Shown here: piece after piece, positions 17,235-26,340 of the stretch
Position numbering within the stretch: position 1 is the stretch's first letter
How the letters are laid out: every line of letters begins with the position of its first letter
DNA from: Candidatus Omnitrophota bacterium
Lineage (GTDB): Bacteria; Omnitrophota; Gorgyraeia; JAFGHF01
Length of the DNA stretch: 41,557 bases
NCBI GenBank assembly: GCA_016939375.1
Contig: JAFGHF010000061.1
Span: 1-41,557 of the forward strand
Reading direction: 5' to 3'
The notes under the pieces: generated by a model
What the model saw: the letters and a program-made list of their open reading frames with translations, nothing else
Database searches by the model: none
Told to the model about the DNA's origin: nothing
Made by a program: the position numbers and the translations under genes

Positions 17235-17360
17235 CTGGTTGCTAAATTTTGGCCTTAGCGAAACGGTTTCCGGAAAGCTATGACAAGGCAGAAAAGGAAA
17301 CCGTTTCAAGCAGCACAGTTGTGCATTGCCAGTGTTAGTTTTGCCGAAAAAGGAAATAAG
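17235..17360 (+). repeat. Structured leader element, copy A (before nagA)
   Basis: This is a member of a five-copy family (others at 18459, 20436, 24838 and 37455). Order of parts: TGGTTGCTAAA, GGCCTTAGCG, a perfect 12-bp stem GAAACGGTTTCC (17260-17271) / GGAAACCGTTTC (17296-17307) with a 24-nt loop, CAAGCAGCA, GCCAGTGTTAG and a final AAAAAGGA that serves nagA as ribosome-binding site. It starts 8 bases after tRNA-Glu. It is not followed by a T run, so it is not an intrinsic terminator. Confidence 0.75.
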
Positions 17361-17363
17361 ACC

Positions 17364-18476
17364 TTGGCCCCGTTCTCTATTATAAATGCTAAAATAGTCT
17401 TGCCTGATGAGATTGTTTCCGGCGCTACGCTGGTAATAAAAAACAAAAAAATAGCCTCGATAGGAAAAAGAAAATCGGTTCCCCGCGGCAGCAAAATAAT
17501 TGATGCCCGGGGAAATTTTGTCGGCCCAGGATTTGTCGACTTACATATTCACGGCGATGTAGAAGAGATCTCCAGTCAGCAAGTCAAGGGCGGCACTACA
17601 GGGTTTTTGGCCACCCTTCATCCGGCAAGGCCAAAGCGCCTCTTGGCCAATATCGATGAGGTCCTTTGTAAAAAGAAAGTCTTAAGTGGCGCCAAGGTCT
17701 TGGGCGTCCGTTTAGAGGGGCCCTTTCTCAATCGTTCTTTTTGCGGGGCATTGCCGCCTGAGGTATTCCGCGCGCCGGCCATTAAAGAGGCAAGGGCGAT
17801 CCTGAAAGCAAGCCGCGGATTTTTAAAGATGGTGGTTGTGGCCCCGGAGCTCAAAGGAGCCTCGAGGCTGATACGTTTCTTGAGAAAACACGGCGTGGTC
17901 GTTTCCTTAGGCCACTCAGGGGCAACCTATAAACAGGCGCTGAGAGGGATTGCCGCGGGGATAACTCATGCCACGCACACCTTTAACAGAATGCGCCCTC
18001 TCGATCACCGTGCACCCGGAGCCTTAGCAGCGGTATTGACCGATGAAAGGGTGTATTGCGAGGCGATTGCTGACGGAATACATGTACACCCGGCAGCGCT
18101 GCTCGTTCTTTTACGTTGCAAAAGATTGCAGGGCATGATGTTGGTCACCGATTCTACGCAAGCGCAGAAGGAGCCGCCCAAAAGGCGCCATGGCGAGGTA
18201 TTCAAATTAAAAAACGGGACCCTTTACGGCAGTGCGTTGAGATTGAACAAGGCGCTGGCCAACGCATGTAAATTTTTAAACCTTTCATTGCCTGAAGCGA
18301 TGCAGTTACTCACCTTGAATCCAGCAAGGATGTTGAAAGTCGACAGAAGAAAAGGAAGTATTGCCCAAGGCAAAGATGCAGACCTAGTCATCTTCAATAG
18401 CAAATGTAAGATCTTAATGACCATTGTCGAAGGCAAAATTGTATACAAGGAAAGAGCTTGGTTGCTAAAACCATAG
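17364..18476 (+). CDS. nagA: N-acetylglucosamine-6-phosphate deacetylase
   Basis: NagA removes acetate from GlcNAc-6-phosphate, returning amino sugar to the glucosamine-6-phosphate pool that GlmS (next gene) also feeds. Metal and active-site motifs are GFVDLHIHGD, the Glu in RLEGPFLNRSF, SLGHSGATYKQAL, THATHTFNRMRPLDHR and the catalytic Asp in LVTDST. The TTG at 17364 is chosen as start: AAAAAGGA precedes it and it leads into SIINAKIVLPDEIV, the normal N-terminus. An upstream in-frame ATG at 17280 falls inside the repeat hairpin loop and would add 28 unlike residues. The last codons and stop lie in the next repeat element. Length is 370 residues. Confidence 0.9.
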   Translation: MAPFSIINAKIVLPDEIVSGATLVIKNKKIASIGKRKSVPRGSKIIDARGNFVGPGFVDLHIHGDVEEISSQQVKGGTTGFLATLHPARPKRLLANIDEVLCKKKVLSGAKVLGVRLEGPFLNRSFCGALPPEVFRAPAIKEARAILKASRGFLKMVVVAPELKGASRLIRFLRKHGVVVSLGHSGATYKQALRGIAAGITHATHTFNRMRPLDHRAPGALAAVLTDERVYCEAIADGIHVHPAALLVLLRCKRLQGMMLVTDSTQAQKEPPKRRHGEVFKLKNGTLYGSALRLNKALANACKFLNLSLPEAMQLLTLNPARMLKVDRRKGSIAQGKDADLVIFNSKCKILMTIVEGKIVYKERAWLLKP

Positions 18477-18581
18477 CTTTGAGGGACTGGTTCCAGCAGA
18501 TATTAAACAGAAGTTAGGAACCTGTCCCAAGTAACACAGATAAGCGTAGCAAGTGTTAGATGAGCCAAAAAGGACATAGCA
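18459..18581 (+). repeat. Structured leader element, copy B (before glmS)
   Basis: It is clearly similar along its whole length to copy E at 37455. It starts inside the last codons of nagA (TGGTTGCTAAAACCATAG, where TAG is the nagA stop). AGCTTTGAG, the stem GGGACTGGTTCC (18483-18494) / GGAACCTGTCCC (18517-18528) with one mismatch and a 22-nt loop, CCCAAGTAACA, TAAGCGTAGC, AGTGTTAGATGAGCC and AAAAAGGA follow before the glmS ATG. Confidence 0.78.
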
Positions 18582-20435
18582 ATGTGCGGAATAGTCGGAT
18601 ATATAGGTGAAAGAAATGCCCAGGAGGTCTTAATCAAAGGCCTGCGACGCTTGGAGTATCGCGGGTATGATTCTGCTGGCATAGCCACTCTCGATGCGGG
18701 CAAGAAGCCCAAAGGGAACATTTCTCTGCAGGTCAAAAAGTGCAAAGGCAAGTTGAGCACTTTACGCTCTATGTTGGAGAAAAGACCTCTTCGGGGGAAA
18801 ATAGGCATTAGCCATGTGCGCTGGGCTACCCACGGAATACCCAACACCTCCAATGCCCATCCGCACTGGGATTGTTCGGGAAAGATCGCATTGGTGCATA
18901 ATGGAATCATTGAAAATTATGAGCAACTCAAGGAGGAATTGATAAGACAAGGGCACCTGTTCCGCTCCCAAACCGACACCGAAGTAATAGTACATCTGAT
19001 CGGCAGATATTACAAGGGAAGATTGGAAGAGGCAGTGCGTAAAGCCTTGAAGCAGGTCCGCGGGGCATATGCCATCGCGGTGATCAGCAAGGACGAACCG
19101 GATACATTAATAGGAGCAAGGTCAGGCAGCCCCTTGATCGCCGGCACTGCACAGGGAGAAGGATTTTTGGCCAGCGATATCCCCGCGCTTTTAGACTATA
19201 CCAACGAAGTCTTTCTTATAGATGACGGGCAGATGGTAGTATTGACTAGAAACAGCGTCAAGATAATCGATGTCCAAAGCGGAGAAAAGGTAAGAAAAGA
19301 GAAGGTCAAAATCCAATGGGATGTGGCCCAGGCGGAAAAAGAAGGCTATCCTCATTTTATGTTGAAAGAAATACATGAGCAGCCTAAGGCAATTCGCGAT
19401 ACTTTAATGGGCAGGATCTCCCGGCGCAGGGATGCGGTAATATTGCAAGAACTGGCGCCTTTGAGAAAGACACTATCTTGCGTGAACAAGATAGTGATTA
19501 TCAGCTGCGGTACCGCCTGGCACGCGGGGTTGGTCGGCAAATACACCATTGAGCGCCTCTGCCGCATTCCCGTGGAAGTGGATACTTCCAGCGAATTCCG
19601 TTATCGCGACCCGATTATAGACAAAAGGACTTTGGTCGTGGCTATTTCCCAATCCGGAGAGACGGCCGATACCTTAGCCGGTATGCGCGAGGCCAAAGAT
19701 AAAGGCGCTAAGATCATTTCCATTTGCAATGTCCTGGGCAGCTCTGTGACCAGAGAGTCGCAGGCGGTGCTTTATACACATGCGGGCCCTGAGATCGCCG
19801 TGGCTTCTACCAAGGCCTATACCTGCCAGTTGATAGTATTATACCTGTTTGCGCTTTATCTGGCGCAAGCAAGAAAAACCTTGAGCGGGGCCAGGCTTAA
19901 GCAGTTGATCAGGGAATTGGAAAGACTGCCCCATTCAGCGGAAAAGATTCTCAAGGATAAAAAGGTCGTCCTTGAATGCGCGCGCAGGTATTACAAATCA
20001 TTTGGTTTTTTATATCTGGGCCGGGCCCTAAATTTTCCCACTGCATTGGAAGGGGCCTTGAAGATCAAGGAAATATCTTACATCCACGCTGAAGGTTATG
20101 CCGGGGGTGAGATGAAGCACGGACCGATTGCTTTGATCAATCCCCATCTCCCCGTTGTCTGCGTGGCCCCCAGTTCTCATGTGCACGATAAAATGCTCTC
20201 TAATATCCAGGAGATAAAGGCGCGTAAAGGAATCGTTATTTCCGTGGCCAGCGCAGGAGACGAGCTTGTGCCCCATCATTCTAACCATGTAGTGTATATT
20301 CCCAAGGTGGAAGAGATCTTTTCTCCTGCCTTGACCGTGATACCGCTTCAGCTTTTGGCATATTATATCGCCGTAAAACGCGATTGCGATGTGGATCAGC
20401 CTAAAAACCTTGCTAAGTCAGTAACCGTGGAATAA
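18582..20435 (+). CDS. glmS: Glutamine-fructose-6-phosphate aminotransferase (isomerizing)
   Basis: GlmS makes glucosamine-6-phosphate from fructose-6-phosphate and glutamine, the entry step to peptidoglycan and lipid A sugars. The 617-residue protein begins MCGIVGYIGERNAQ with the catalytic Cys, has RRLEYRGYDSAGIA and SHVRWATHGIPNTSNAHPH, then two SIS domains (SCGTAWHAGLVGKYTIE, SQSGETADTLAGMREAK, STKAYTCQL) and ends DQPKNLAKSVTVE. No glmS-ribozyme core was seen upstream; that space is filled by repeat copy B. Confidence 0.97.
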   Translation: MCGIVGYIGERNAQEVLIKGLRRLEYRGYDSAGIATLDAGKKPKGNISLQVKKCKGKLSTLRSMLEKRPLRGKIGISHVRWATHGIPNTSNAHPHWDCSGKIALVHNGIIENYEQLKEELIRQGHLFRSQTDTEVIVHLIGRYYKGRLEEAVRKALKQVRGAYAIAVISKDEPDTLIGARSGSPLIAGTAQGEGFLASDIPALLDYTNEVFLIDDGQMVVLTRNSVKIIDVQSGEKVRKEKVKIQWDVAQAEKEGYPHFMLKEIHEQPKAIRDTLMGRISRRRDAVILQELAPLRKTLSCVNKIVIISCGTAWHAGLVGKYTIERLCRIPVEVDTSSEFRYRDPIIDKRTLVVAISQSGETADTLAGMREAKDKGAKIISICNVLGSSVTRESQAVLYTHAGPEIAVASTKAYTCQLIVLYLFALYLAQARKTLSGARLKQLIRELERLPHSAEKILKDKKVVLECARRYYKSFGFLYLGRALNFPTALEGALKIKEISYIHAEGYAGGEMKHGPIALINPHLPVVCVAPSSHVHDKMLSNIQEIKARKGIVISVASAGDELVPHHSNHVVYIPKVEEIFSPALTVIPLQLLAYYIAVKRDCDVDQPKNLAKSVTVE

Positions 20436-20540
20436 CCACAGCCTTGAGTACCTGTTTCCACAGGTATATGTAGACCTTAAGGAAACTAAGTACCAATAAT
20501 AGCTATACGGCCGTCAACACCAACGAGCAAAAAAGGAAAT
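20436..20540 (+). repeat. Structured leader element, copy C (before rsmI), divergent
   Basis: Shared parts are AACCACAGCCTTGAG, arm GTACCTGTTTCC (20448-20459), arm GGAAACTAAGTAC (20481-20493) with a bulge, ATAGCTATACGGC and GAGCAAAAAAGGAAAT before the rsmI ATG. A competing hairpin, TACCTGT-TTCC-ACAGGTA, uses the same left arm. This is the least conserved of the five copies. Confidence 0.6.
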
Positions 20541-21209
20541 ATGCTATACATAGTCTCTACCCCTATCGGCAATCTTAAAGATATCACCTTGCGCGCCCTG
20601 GAAGTCTTAAAGAGCGTTCAGCTTATTGCCGCCGAAGATACCCGCCATACCCGCAAGCTGCTGGCCCATTACGGGATCGGCACTTCCATCACCAGCTATT
20701 TTGAGCATAACAAGTTTGCAAAGGGTCCCTATCTTTTGCGTCTTTTAAAAGAAGGCCAAGATATAGCCTTGGTCACAGATAGCGGCACGCCCGGCATCAG
20801 CGATCCGGGATATCGCCTGATCGCATTGGCGATAAACAACGATATAGAGATCACCGCAATACCCGGCCCCGCCGCTGTTATTGACGCACTTGTGCTCTCA
20901 GGGCTGGCCACGGACAGGTTTGTATTTGAAGGATATATGCCTGTCAAATCGGGCGCGCGCAGGAGAAGGATAGAGGAAATCGCAGACGAACAGAGGACAG
21001 TCGTGTTTTACGAATCTCCGCACCGCTTGCTTAAGAGCTTAAGCGATTTGGCTTGTATCTTGGGGAAAAGAGAGGTAGTCGTGCTCAGGGAACTTACCAA
21101 GAAGTTCGAGCAGGTTTTGCGCAATGACCCTCAAAGGCTGCTTGAGCATTTTCAGAAAGAGATGCCCAGGGGCGAATTTGTGATCGCCATAAGAGGAAAG
21201 GGCAAATGA
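20541..21209 (+). CDS. rsmI: 16S rRNA (cytidine-1402-2'-O)-methyltransferase
   Basis: RsmI methylates C1402 in the decoding centre using S-adenosylmethionine. The tetrapyrrole-methylase fold is visible: MLYIVSTPIGNLKDITLRALEVL, the AEDTRHTRKLL signature, VTDSGTPGISDPGYRLI, AIPGPAAVIDALVLSGL and FYESPHRLLKSL. At 222 residues it lacks the C-terminal extension found in E. coli (286 residues). Its TGA overlaps the ATG of the next gene, so translation is likely coupled. Confidence 0.94.
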   Translation: MLYIVSTPIGNLKDITLRALEVLKSVQLIAAEDTRHTRKLLAHYGIGTSITSYFEHNKFAKGPYLLRLLKEGQDIALVTDSGTPGISDPGYRLIALAINNDIEITAIPGPAAVIDALVLSGLATDRFVFEGYMPVKSGARRRRIEEIADEQRTVVFYESPHRLLKSLSDLACILGKREVVVLRELTKKFEQVLRNDPQRLLEHFQKEMPRGEFVIAIRGKGK

Positions 21210-23056
21210 AGGTAGCCATTTCTTGTCTTTTGATAACTTTGGTAATCCTGGCTGTCTATGCCAATGCGCTGGATGCCGGATTTATTTGGGACGACCGCAA
21301 TCTGATAGAGGAAAACGTCTATCTCAAAAAATGGTTTAACCTGCCTAACTTTTTTAGCAAAGAGATTTGGAAGAGTTTTGAAGCGAAATATTATTTTTAC
21401 CGTCCGCTGTTGATGATATCATTTCTGGCCGATTATTCTCTTTGGGGATTAGATGCTCAAGGATACCATCTGGTTAACGTTATTTTGCATATTTTAGCTT
21501 CCTTAGCCTTGTTTTGGCTGATCAGCATTTTATATAAGGATTGGCTCTTGGCCCTGTTTACCGGCCTTTTATTCGGGCTTCATCCAGTACATACAGAAGC
21601 CGTGACATATATCTCCGGCCGGGGCAACTCCATGGCTTTATTGTTTATGTTGCTATGCTTTATCTTCTATATCAAGTATCAGGAAAAGAAAGACTTATGG
21701 GCGTGTATCGCGGTGCCTGCAGCTTTTGTTTTTGCGCTTTTGTCCAGCGAGATCAGTTTGATCTTGCCGGCCCTGTTGCTGTTGTACCATTACAATTTTA
21801 GAAAAAGGATCAAGGTAGCAGAATTTTCCAGCCTGGCAGCTATTGCTCTTTTGTATATTGGCGCCAGAATCGTATTTTTTAGAGAGCTTTTGCCGCACGT
21901 AAGCTCAAGCAGCGCTTTATTGCAGCGGTTACCCGGATTTTTTGTAGCCATCAGCACATATATTAAGTTATTGTTTTTACCCTTTTCGCTACATATGGGG
22001 TATGCGAAGGCGCTATTTGACTTTTCAGATCCCTTGGCTATTCGAGGGATGTGTATTGTTTTTGCCAGCGTTTTATTGCTGCTTGTCTTTAAGAAAAAAA
22101 GGTCTAGCAGCGTGCTGTCTTTTGCCCTGGGCTGGTTTTTCTTAAGCCTTTTGCCGGTTTCCAACCTCTATCCCATAAACGCGTATATGGCCGAACATTG
22201 GTTGTATCTTCCCTCGATAGGCTTCTTTTTGATATTAGGCAAAGGATTGAGCTCCCTGTATAGGGTTAAATACGGCAAAATGCCGGCTGTTATAATGCTT
22301 GCGCTCTTATTGATATTTTATTCGGTGCTTATCGCCAAACAGAACCGTTTTTGGTCTGAGCCCATAGCCTTTTATAAGCAGGCGCTAAAGTATATTAAGG
22401 ATGACCCGCGCATCTATAATGAATTAGGCCGGGCTTATGCCGCCAGGAGAGAATACTCAGAAGCGGTGCCGATGTTTAGACAAGCGGCCCGGATAAATTC
22501 ACAATATTACCGGGCGTATTACAATTTAGGCAATGTTTATCAGGATCTCGGCCAGTATCAAAAAGCCCTGGCTGAATATACCAGGTCATTGCAGACCAAT
22601 CCCTATTTTGCGCGTACCCATAATAATTTGGGGGCCACTTATTATGCTATGGGTAAAAATGAAGAAGCGGTGCTTGCATTTAACAGGGCGTTAGGGCTTG
22701 ATCCCGATTTCGCAGCCGGCTATTATAACTTAGGCAATGCCTACCGCGCCCAGGGTAAGAACAAGGAAGCAATATCCGCATTCCTGAAGGCAATAGACAT
22801 AGAACCGGGGTTTGCCCAGGCCCATTACAATCTGGGCAATGCCTATCAGCAATTGGGGCAAAGCGAGAGCGCCATAGAGTATTACAAGAGTGCGATAAGC
22901 TATGACCCTTCTAACTATAGAGCCTACAATAACTTAGCAATAATGTACTTCCGCCAAAAACAATATGATCTAGCTATAAAATATGCCGATCAAGCCCAGG
23001 CATTGGGTTTTGAAAATCCGGCGCTTTTGGATGCATTGGAGAGCCACCGAAAATAG
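21206..23056 (+). CDS. TMTC-like membrane protein with C-terminal TPR repeats
   Basis: The 616-residue protein begins with about ten transmembrane segments in the GT-C pattern. An acidic motif (FIWDDRNL) lies in the first outer loop, and LLFGLHPVHTEAVTYISGRGNSMALL matches the conserved TMTC/DUF1736-type signature. From about residue 390 there are six tandem TPR units with the W/L/G/Y/A/P pattern (for example YYNLGNVYQDLGQYQKALAEYTRSLQTNP). TMTC proteins in animals are O-mannosyltransferases; bacterial relatives are mostly uncharacterised, so a dolichyl/undecaprenyl-sugar-dependent glycosyltransferase role is inference. It is coupled to rsmI by an ATGA overlap. The TAG stop is part of an 11-bp direct repeat. 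Confidence 0.8.
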   Translation: MKVAISCLLITLVILAVYANALDAGFIWDDRNLIEENVYLKKWFNLPNFFSKEIWKSFEAKYYFYRPLLMISFLADYSLWGLDAQGYHLVNVILHILASLALFWLISILYKDWLLALFTGLLFGLHPVHTEAVTYISGRGNSMALLFMLLCFIFYIKYQEKKDLWACIAVPAAFVFALLSSEISLILPALLLLYHYNFRKRIKVAEFSSLAAIALLYIGARIVFFRELLPHVSSSSALLQRLPGFFVAISTYIKLLFLPFSLHMGYAKALFDFSDPLAIRGMCIVFASVLLLLVFKKKRSSSVLSFALGWFFLSLLPVSNLYPINAYMAEHWLYLPSIGFFLILGKGLSSLYRVKYGKMPAVIMLALLLIFYSVLIAKQNRFWSEPIAFYKQALKYIKDDPRIYNELGRAYAARREYSEAVPMFRQAARINSQYYRAYYNLGNVYQDLGQYQKALAEYTRSLQTNPYFARTHNNLGATYYAMGKNEEAVLAFNRALGLDPDFAAGYYNLGNAYRAQGKNKEAISAFLKAIDIEPGFAQAHYNLGNAYQQLGQSESAIEYYKSAISYDPSNYRAYNNLAIMYFRQKQYDLAIKYADQAQALGFENPALLDALESHRK

Positions 23057-23210
23057 GCTAGGAAATTATATTACCTAAGATCCTTCGTAGCCACAAAAAG
23101 TTATGCAAAGTGGCTCCTCAGGATTAAGCGAAGCGCAGTACCCGAAGGGTACAAGAAAAATCTAATCAAGCCTTGGTTGGAAGGCCGATTTTTCTTGACA
23201 AAATAGGCTA
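23050..23210. repeat. Structured insertion-like segment with 11-bp direct repeats
   Basis: AAAATAGGCTA occurs at both ends (23050-23060 and 23200-23210). Between them are three inverted repeats: TAGGAAAT/ATTACCTA; a nested hairpin with ATCCT/AGGAT and AGCCAC/GTGGCT; and a perfect 11-bp stem CAAGAAAAATC (23152-23162) / GATTTTTCTTG (23187-23197). The last may also act as a terminator for the upstream gene. The flanking direct repeats look like a target-site duplication, but this is unproven. Confidence 0.6.
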
Positions 23211-23223
23211 AATATGATAAATT
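23195..23223 (+). promoter_or_regulatory. Promoter of the pyr cluster
   Basis: TTGACA (23195-23200) is followed after 17 bases by TAAATT (23218-23223). This predicts a start near 23230, just before the PyrR-binding leader. The -35 box overlaps the right arm of the 11-bp hairpin. Confidence 0.55.
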
Positions 23224-23250
23224 TATTACACGCTTAAGAACCCTTTTAAA

Positions 23251-23267
23251 GCCGTCCTGTGAGGCGG
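23251..23267 (+). promoter_or_regulatory. PyrR-binding RNA element
   Basis: CCG-TCCTGTGAGG-CGG resembles the PyrR RNA target (consensus loop UCCAGAGAGGCU). In pyr leaders UMP-bound PyrR stabilises this hairpin and favours the downstream terminator. Its position between a promoter and an intrinsic terminator ahead of pyrR is the normal attenuator layout. Confidence 0.75.
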
Positions 23268-23307
23268 AAAAAGGAGCAAGGCAATGTTTAGTAAAACAAA
23301 TAATTTG

Positions 23308-23910
<603 letters not shown>

Positions 23911-23911
<1 letters not shown>

Positions 23912-24837
23912 TGAAAAAATGGCAGCGTAAGGATTTGGTGGGACTGGAGAACTTGACCAGAGAGGAGATAGAGCTTATCCTCTCCACCGCCGAATCTTTC
24001 AAAGAGGTCTCTACGCGCGAGATAAAAAAGGTCCCCGCTTTGCGCGGCAAGACGGTGGTCAATCTGTTTTATGAGCCTTCCACAAGGACCAGGGTTTCTT
24101 TTGAGGTCGCTGCCAAGAGGCTTTCTGCGGATGTGATTACAATTGCCACAGAGACCTCCAGCGTTAAGAAGGGAGAGACGCTTATTGACACTGGCAGGAA
24201 CATCCAGGCGCTTAAGGCGGATATTATCGTAGTGCGGCACAATTGCTCCGGGGCCGCGACCATGCTTGCCCGGCATGTAGATATCAGCGTGATTAATGCA
24301 GGCGATGGTTGGCATGAACACCCTACCCAGGCATTGTTGGATATATTTACCTTAAAGGAGAAGTATGGCAAGATAGAAGGCTTAAAGGTGAGCATAGTCG
24401 GAGATATCGCCCATTCCCGCGTTGCCCGTTCCAATATTTGGGGTTTGACTAAACTAGGCGCTAAGGTCAGCGTATGCGCACCAAAGATGCTTGTCCCTGT
24501 GGCAATCGAGCAGATGGGAGTGCGTATCGCCAACGATATAGATGATGCCCTAAAGGACGCCAATGCCGTAAATGTCCTGCGCATGCAATTTGAGCGCGAT
24601 GAGGGTACGGCCTTCCCTCAGCAGATGGAATATTTCAAGAATTTCGGCATCACCCGGGAGCGCCTTGAAAAAGCGAAGAAGGATATCGTAGTAATGCATC
24701 CCGGCCCACTTAATCGCGGCATCGAAATATCTAGCGCCATAGCGGATGGCGCGAATTCAGTGATATTAGAACAAGTGACCAACGGCATCGCCATCAGGAT
24801 GGCGGTGTTATATTTGGTTGCCGGTACCAAGAATTGA
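23911..24837 (+). CDS. pyrB: Aspartate carbamoyltransferase catalytic subunit
   Basis: This enzyme condenses carbamoyl phosphate with aspartate, the second step of UMP synthesis. The 308-residue protein has the carbamoyl-phosphate motif FYEPSTRTRVSFEVAAKRL, TSSVKKGETLIDT, INAGDGWHEHPTQALLDIFT and HPGPLNRGIEI. No pyrI regulatory gene or carAB lies nearby. Structured element copy D separates it from pyrC. Confidence 0.97.
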
Positions 24838-24955
24838 GCCTTTACGGCGAAGGGAGAGTTTCCTAGCTCTCGTCATAAATATCGGCAGGAAACTCTCCCC
24901 GAGTAGCATAGTTAAGCGTAGCCACAAGCAAGCGCAAAAAAAGGAAATCAGCACA
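24838..24955 (+). repeat. Structured leader element, copy D (before pyrC)
   Basis: It begins at the pyrB stop with GAGCCTTTACGG. A perfect 12-bp stem follows, GGGAGAGTTTCC (24852-24863) / GGAAACTCTCCC (24888-24899) with a 24-nt loop. GAGTAGCATAGTTAAGCGTAG and GCGCAAAAAAGGAAAT then lead to the pyrC ATG. The stem sequence differs from copies A and B while staying paired, which is the best covariation evidence in the window. Confidence 0.78.
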
Positions 24956-26233
24956 ATGAAGCTGTTGATCAAAAACGGCAGAGTGGTTGACCCGGCAAAC
25001 AAGCGGGATGAGATATGCGATATTTTAGTCAGCGATGGCAAAATATCCAAAGTCGCTAACAACATATCTTGCCAGGGTTGCAGGACGATAGATGCCACCG
25101 ACAAGATAGTCATGCCGGGGTTAGTCGATATGCATGTGCACTTGCGTGAGCCGGGAAGAGAAGACCAGGAGACCATTGCCAGCGGTACCCAGGCGGCATT
25201 AAAAGGCGGCGTTACTTCATTGCTGGCTATGCCTAATACCACGCCGGCCATAGATTGCGCCAAACACGCAGGCCTTCTGAAAAAAATAATTAGAAATGAC
25301 GCAGCGGCCAATGTATTGATCTGCGGCACTATTACTCAAGGCCGGGCTGGCCGCAAACTAGTCGATATAACACAACTTGGCAAAGCAGGTGCCGTGGCAA
25401 TTACTGATGATGGCGCGTCTGTGGATGATCAGCGAATACTCTTAACAGCGCTTAAGCAAGCTGGCAAAGGAGGGTTGCTGCTGATCTGCCACTGTGAGGA
25501 CAAAGGACTCTCTGTAAATGGTGAGGTAAATTTAGGTATTGCCTCTACACGTATGGGCCTGCGCGGTATTTCTCAGGAATCAGAATACTTGCGCGTGCAA
25601 AGAGATATCGATTTGGCAAATAAAGCAAATGCGCGGATTCATATCGCCCATGTTAGCTGTAAAGAGACAGTGGAGATTATCGCCAAGGCCAAGAAGAAGG
25701 GCGTCAAGGTCAGTGCGGAGGCCGCTCCGCACCATTTTGCCTTAACTGAGGAGGCCGTGTACGGTTTCGATACGAACATGAAGATGAATCCTCCGCTGCG
25801 GGCCCGCGAGGACGCAGAGGCGATTAAAAAGGGTTTAAAAGATGGCGCAATCGATGCGATCGCCTCCGACCACGCGCCTCATACGGAAAACGAGAAAGAT
25901 ATTGAGTTTGAACGGGCCAATTTTGGGGTGATCGGACTGGAGACGGAATTGGCAGTGAGCATCAGCGAATTGATCAACACAGGGGTCTTGGACTGGCCGC
26001 AGTTGGTATGCAAATTATCGCTTTCGCCGGCCCGCATTTTAGGGATAGACAAAGGTACGCTTGGGCCAGGGCGTAGCGCAGATATAATTGTAGTCTCTCC
26101 CCAGAAGCAGTGGGTTGTCGAAAAAGATAAATTTATCTCTAAATCCCAAAACTCAGCATTTATCGGCAGAACGCTGAGGGGCGTTGTGGAATATACTATT
26201 GTAGAAGGCAAGGTAGCATATCAGTTGAAGTGA
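24956..26233 (+). CDS. pyrC: Dihydroorotase
   Basis: PyrC cyclises carbamoyl aspartate to dihydroorotate. From ATG 24956 the 425-residue protein starts MKLLIKNGRVVDPANKRDEI. It shows the zinc motif GLVDMHVHLREPGREDQE, MPNTTPAIDC, IHIAHVSCKETVEII, APHHFALT and the catalytic Asp in DAIASDHAPHTENEKD. This is the class I, longer type of bacterial dihydroorotase. Longer in-frame starts upstream (24818) run through pyrB and the repeat and are rejected; AAAAAAGGAAAT precedes the chosen ATG. The next repeat begins at its stop codon. Confidence 0.95.
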   Translation: MKLLIKNGRVVDPANKRDEICDILVSDGKISKVANNISCQGCRTIDATDKIVMPGLVDMHVHLREPGREDQETIASGTQAALKGGVTSLLAMPNTTPAIDCAKHAGLLKKIIRNDAAANVLICGTITQGRAGRKLVDITQLGKAGAVAITDDGASVDDQRILLTALKQAGKGGLLLICHCEDKGLSVNGEVNLGIASTRMGLRGISQESEYLRVQRDIDLANKANARIHIAHVSCKETVEIIAKAKKKGVKVSAEAAPHHFALTEEAVYGFDTNMKMNPPLRAREDAEAIKKGLKDGAIDAIASDHAPHTENEKDIEFERANFGVIGLETELAVSISELINTGVLDWPQLVCKLSLSPARILGIDKGTLGPGRSADIIVVSPQKQWVVEKDKFISKSQNSAFIGRTLRGVVEYTIVEGKVAYQLK

Positions 26234-26340
26234 ACCCCGTTAGAAATTTAGATATGCTAAAATGTTATATAGATTTTCTAAGCACAATCGGTTATATGGT
26301 CTAATGGCTTATGCAGTATATGGGGGATTTCTAACGGGGT
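26234..26340. repeat. CCCCGTTAGAAAT inverted-repeat element, long copy
   Basis: ACCCCGTTAGAAAT (26234-26247) and ATTTCTAACGGGGT (26327-26340) are perfect 14-bp inverted ends of a 107-bp element. It fills the gap between pyrC and the next gene completely: it begins right after TGA and its last two bases belong to the GTG start of the following gene. The ends match the short element at 5805-5851. Confidence 0.8.

Noticed and set aside
17280..17363. Longer NagA start at ATG 17280
   Set aside because: The ATG lies in the loop of repeat copy A, has no ribosome-binding site, and adds residues unlike NagA. TTG 17364 follows AAAAAGGA.
18477..18581. glmS ribozyme upstream of glmS
   Set aside because: No conserved ribozyme core was recognised, and the same element type precedes unrelated genes.
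24818..24955. Extended dihydroorotase N-terminus from 24818
   Set aside because: It overlaps pyrB and translates repeat copy D. ATG 24956 gives the normal start.
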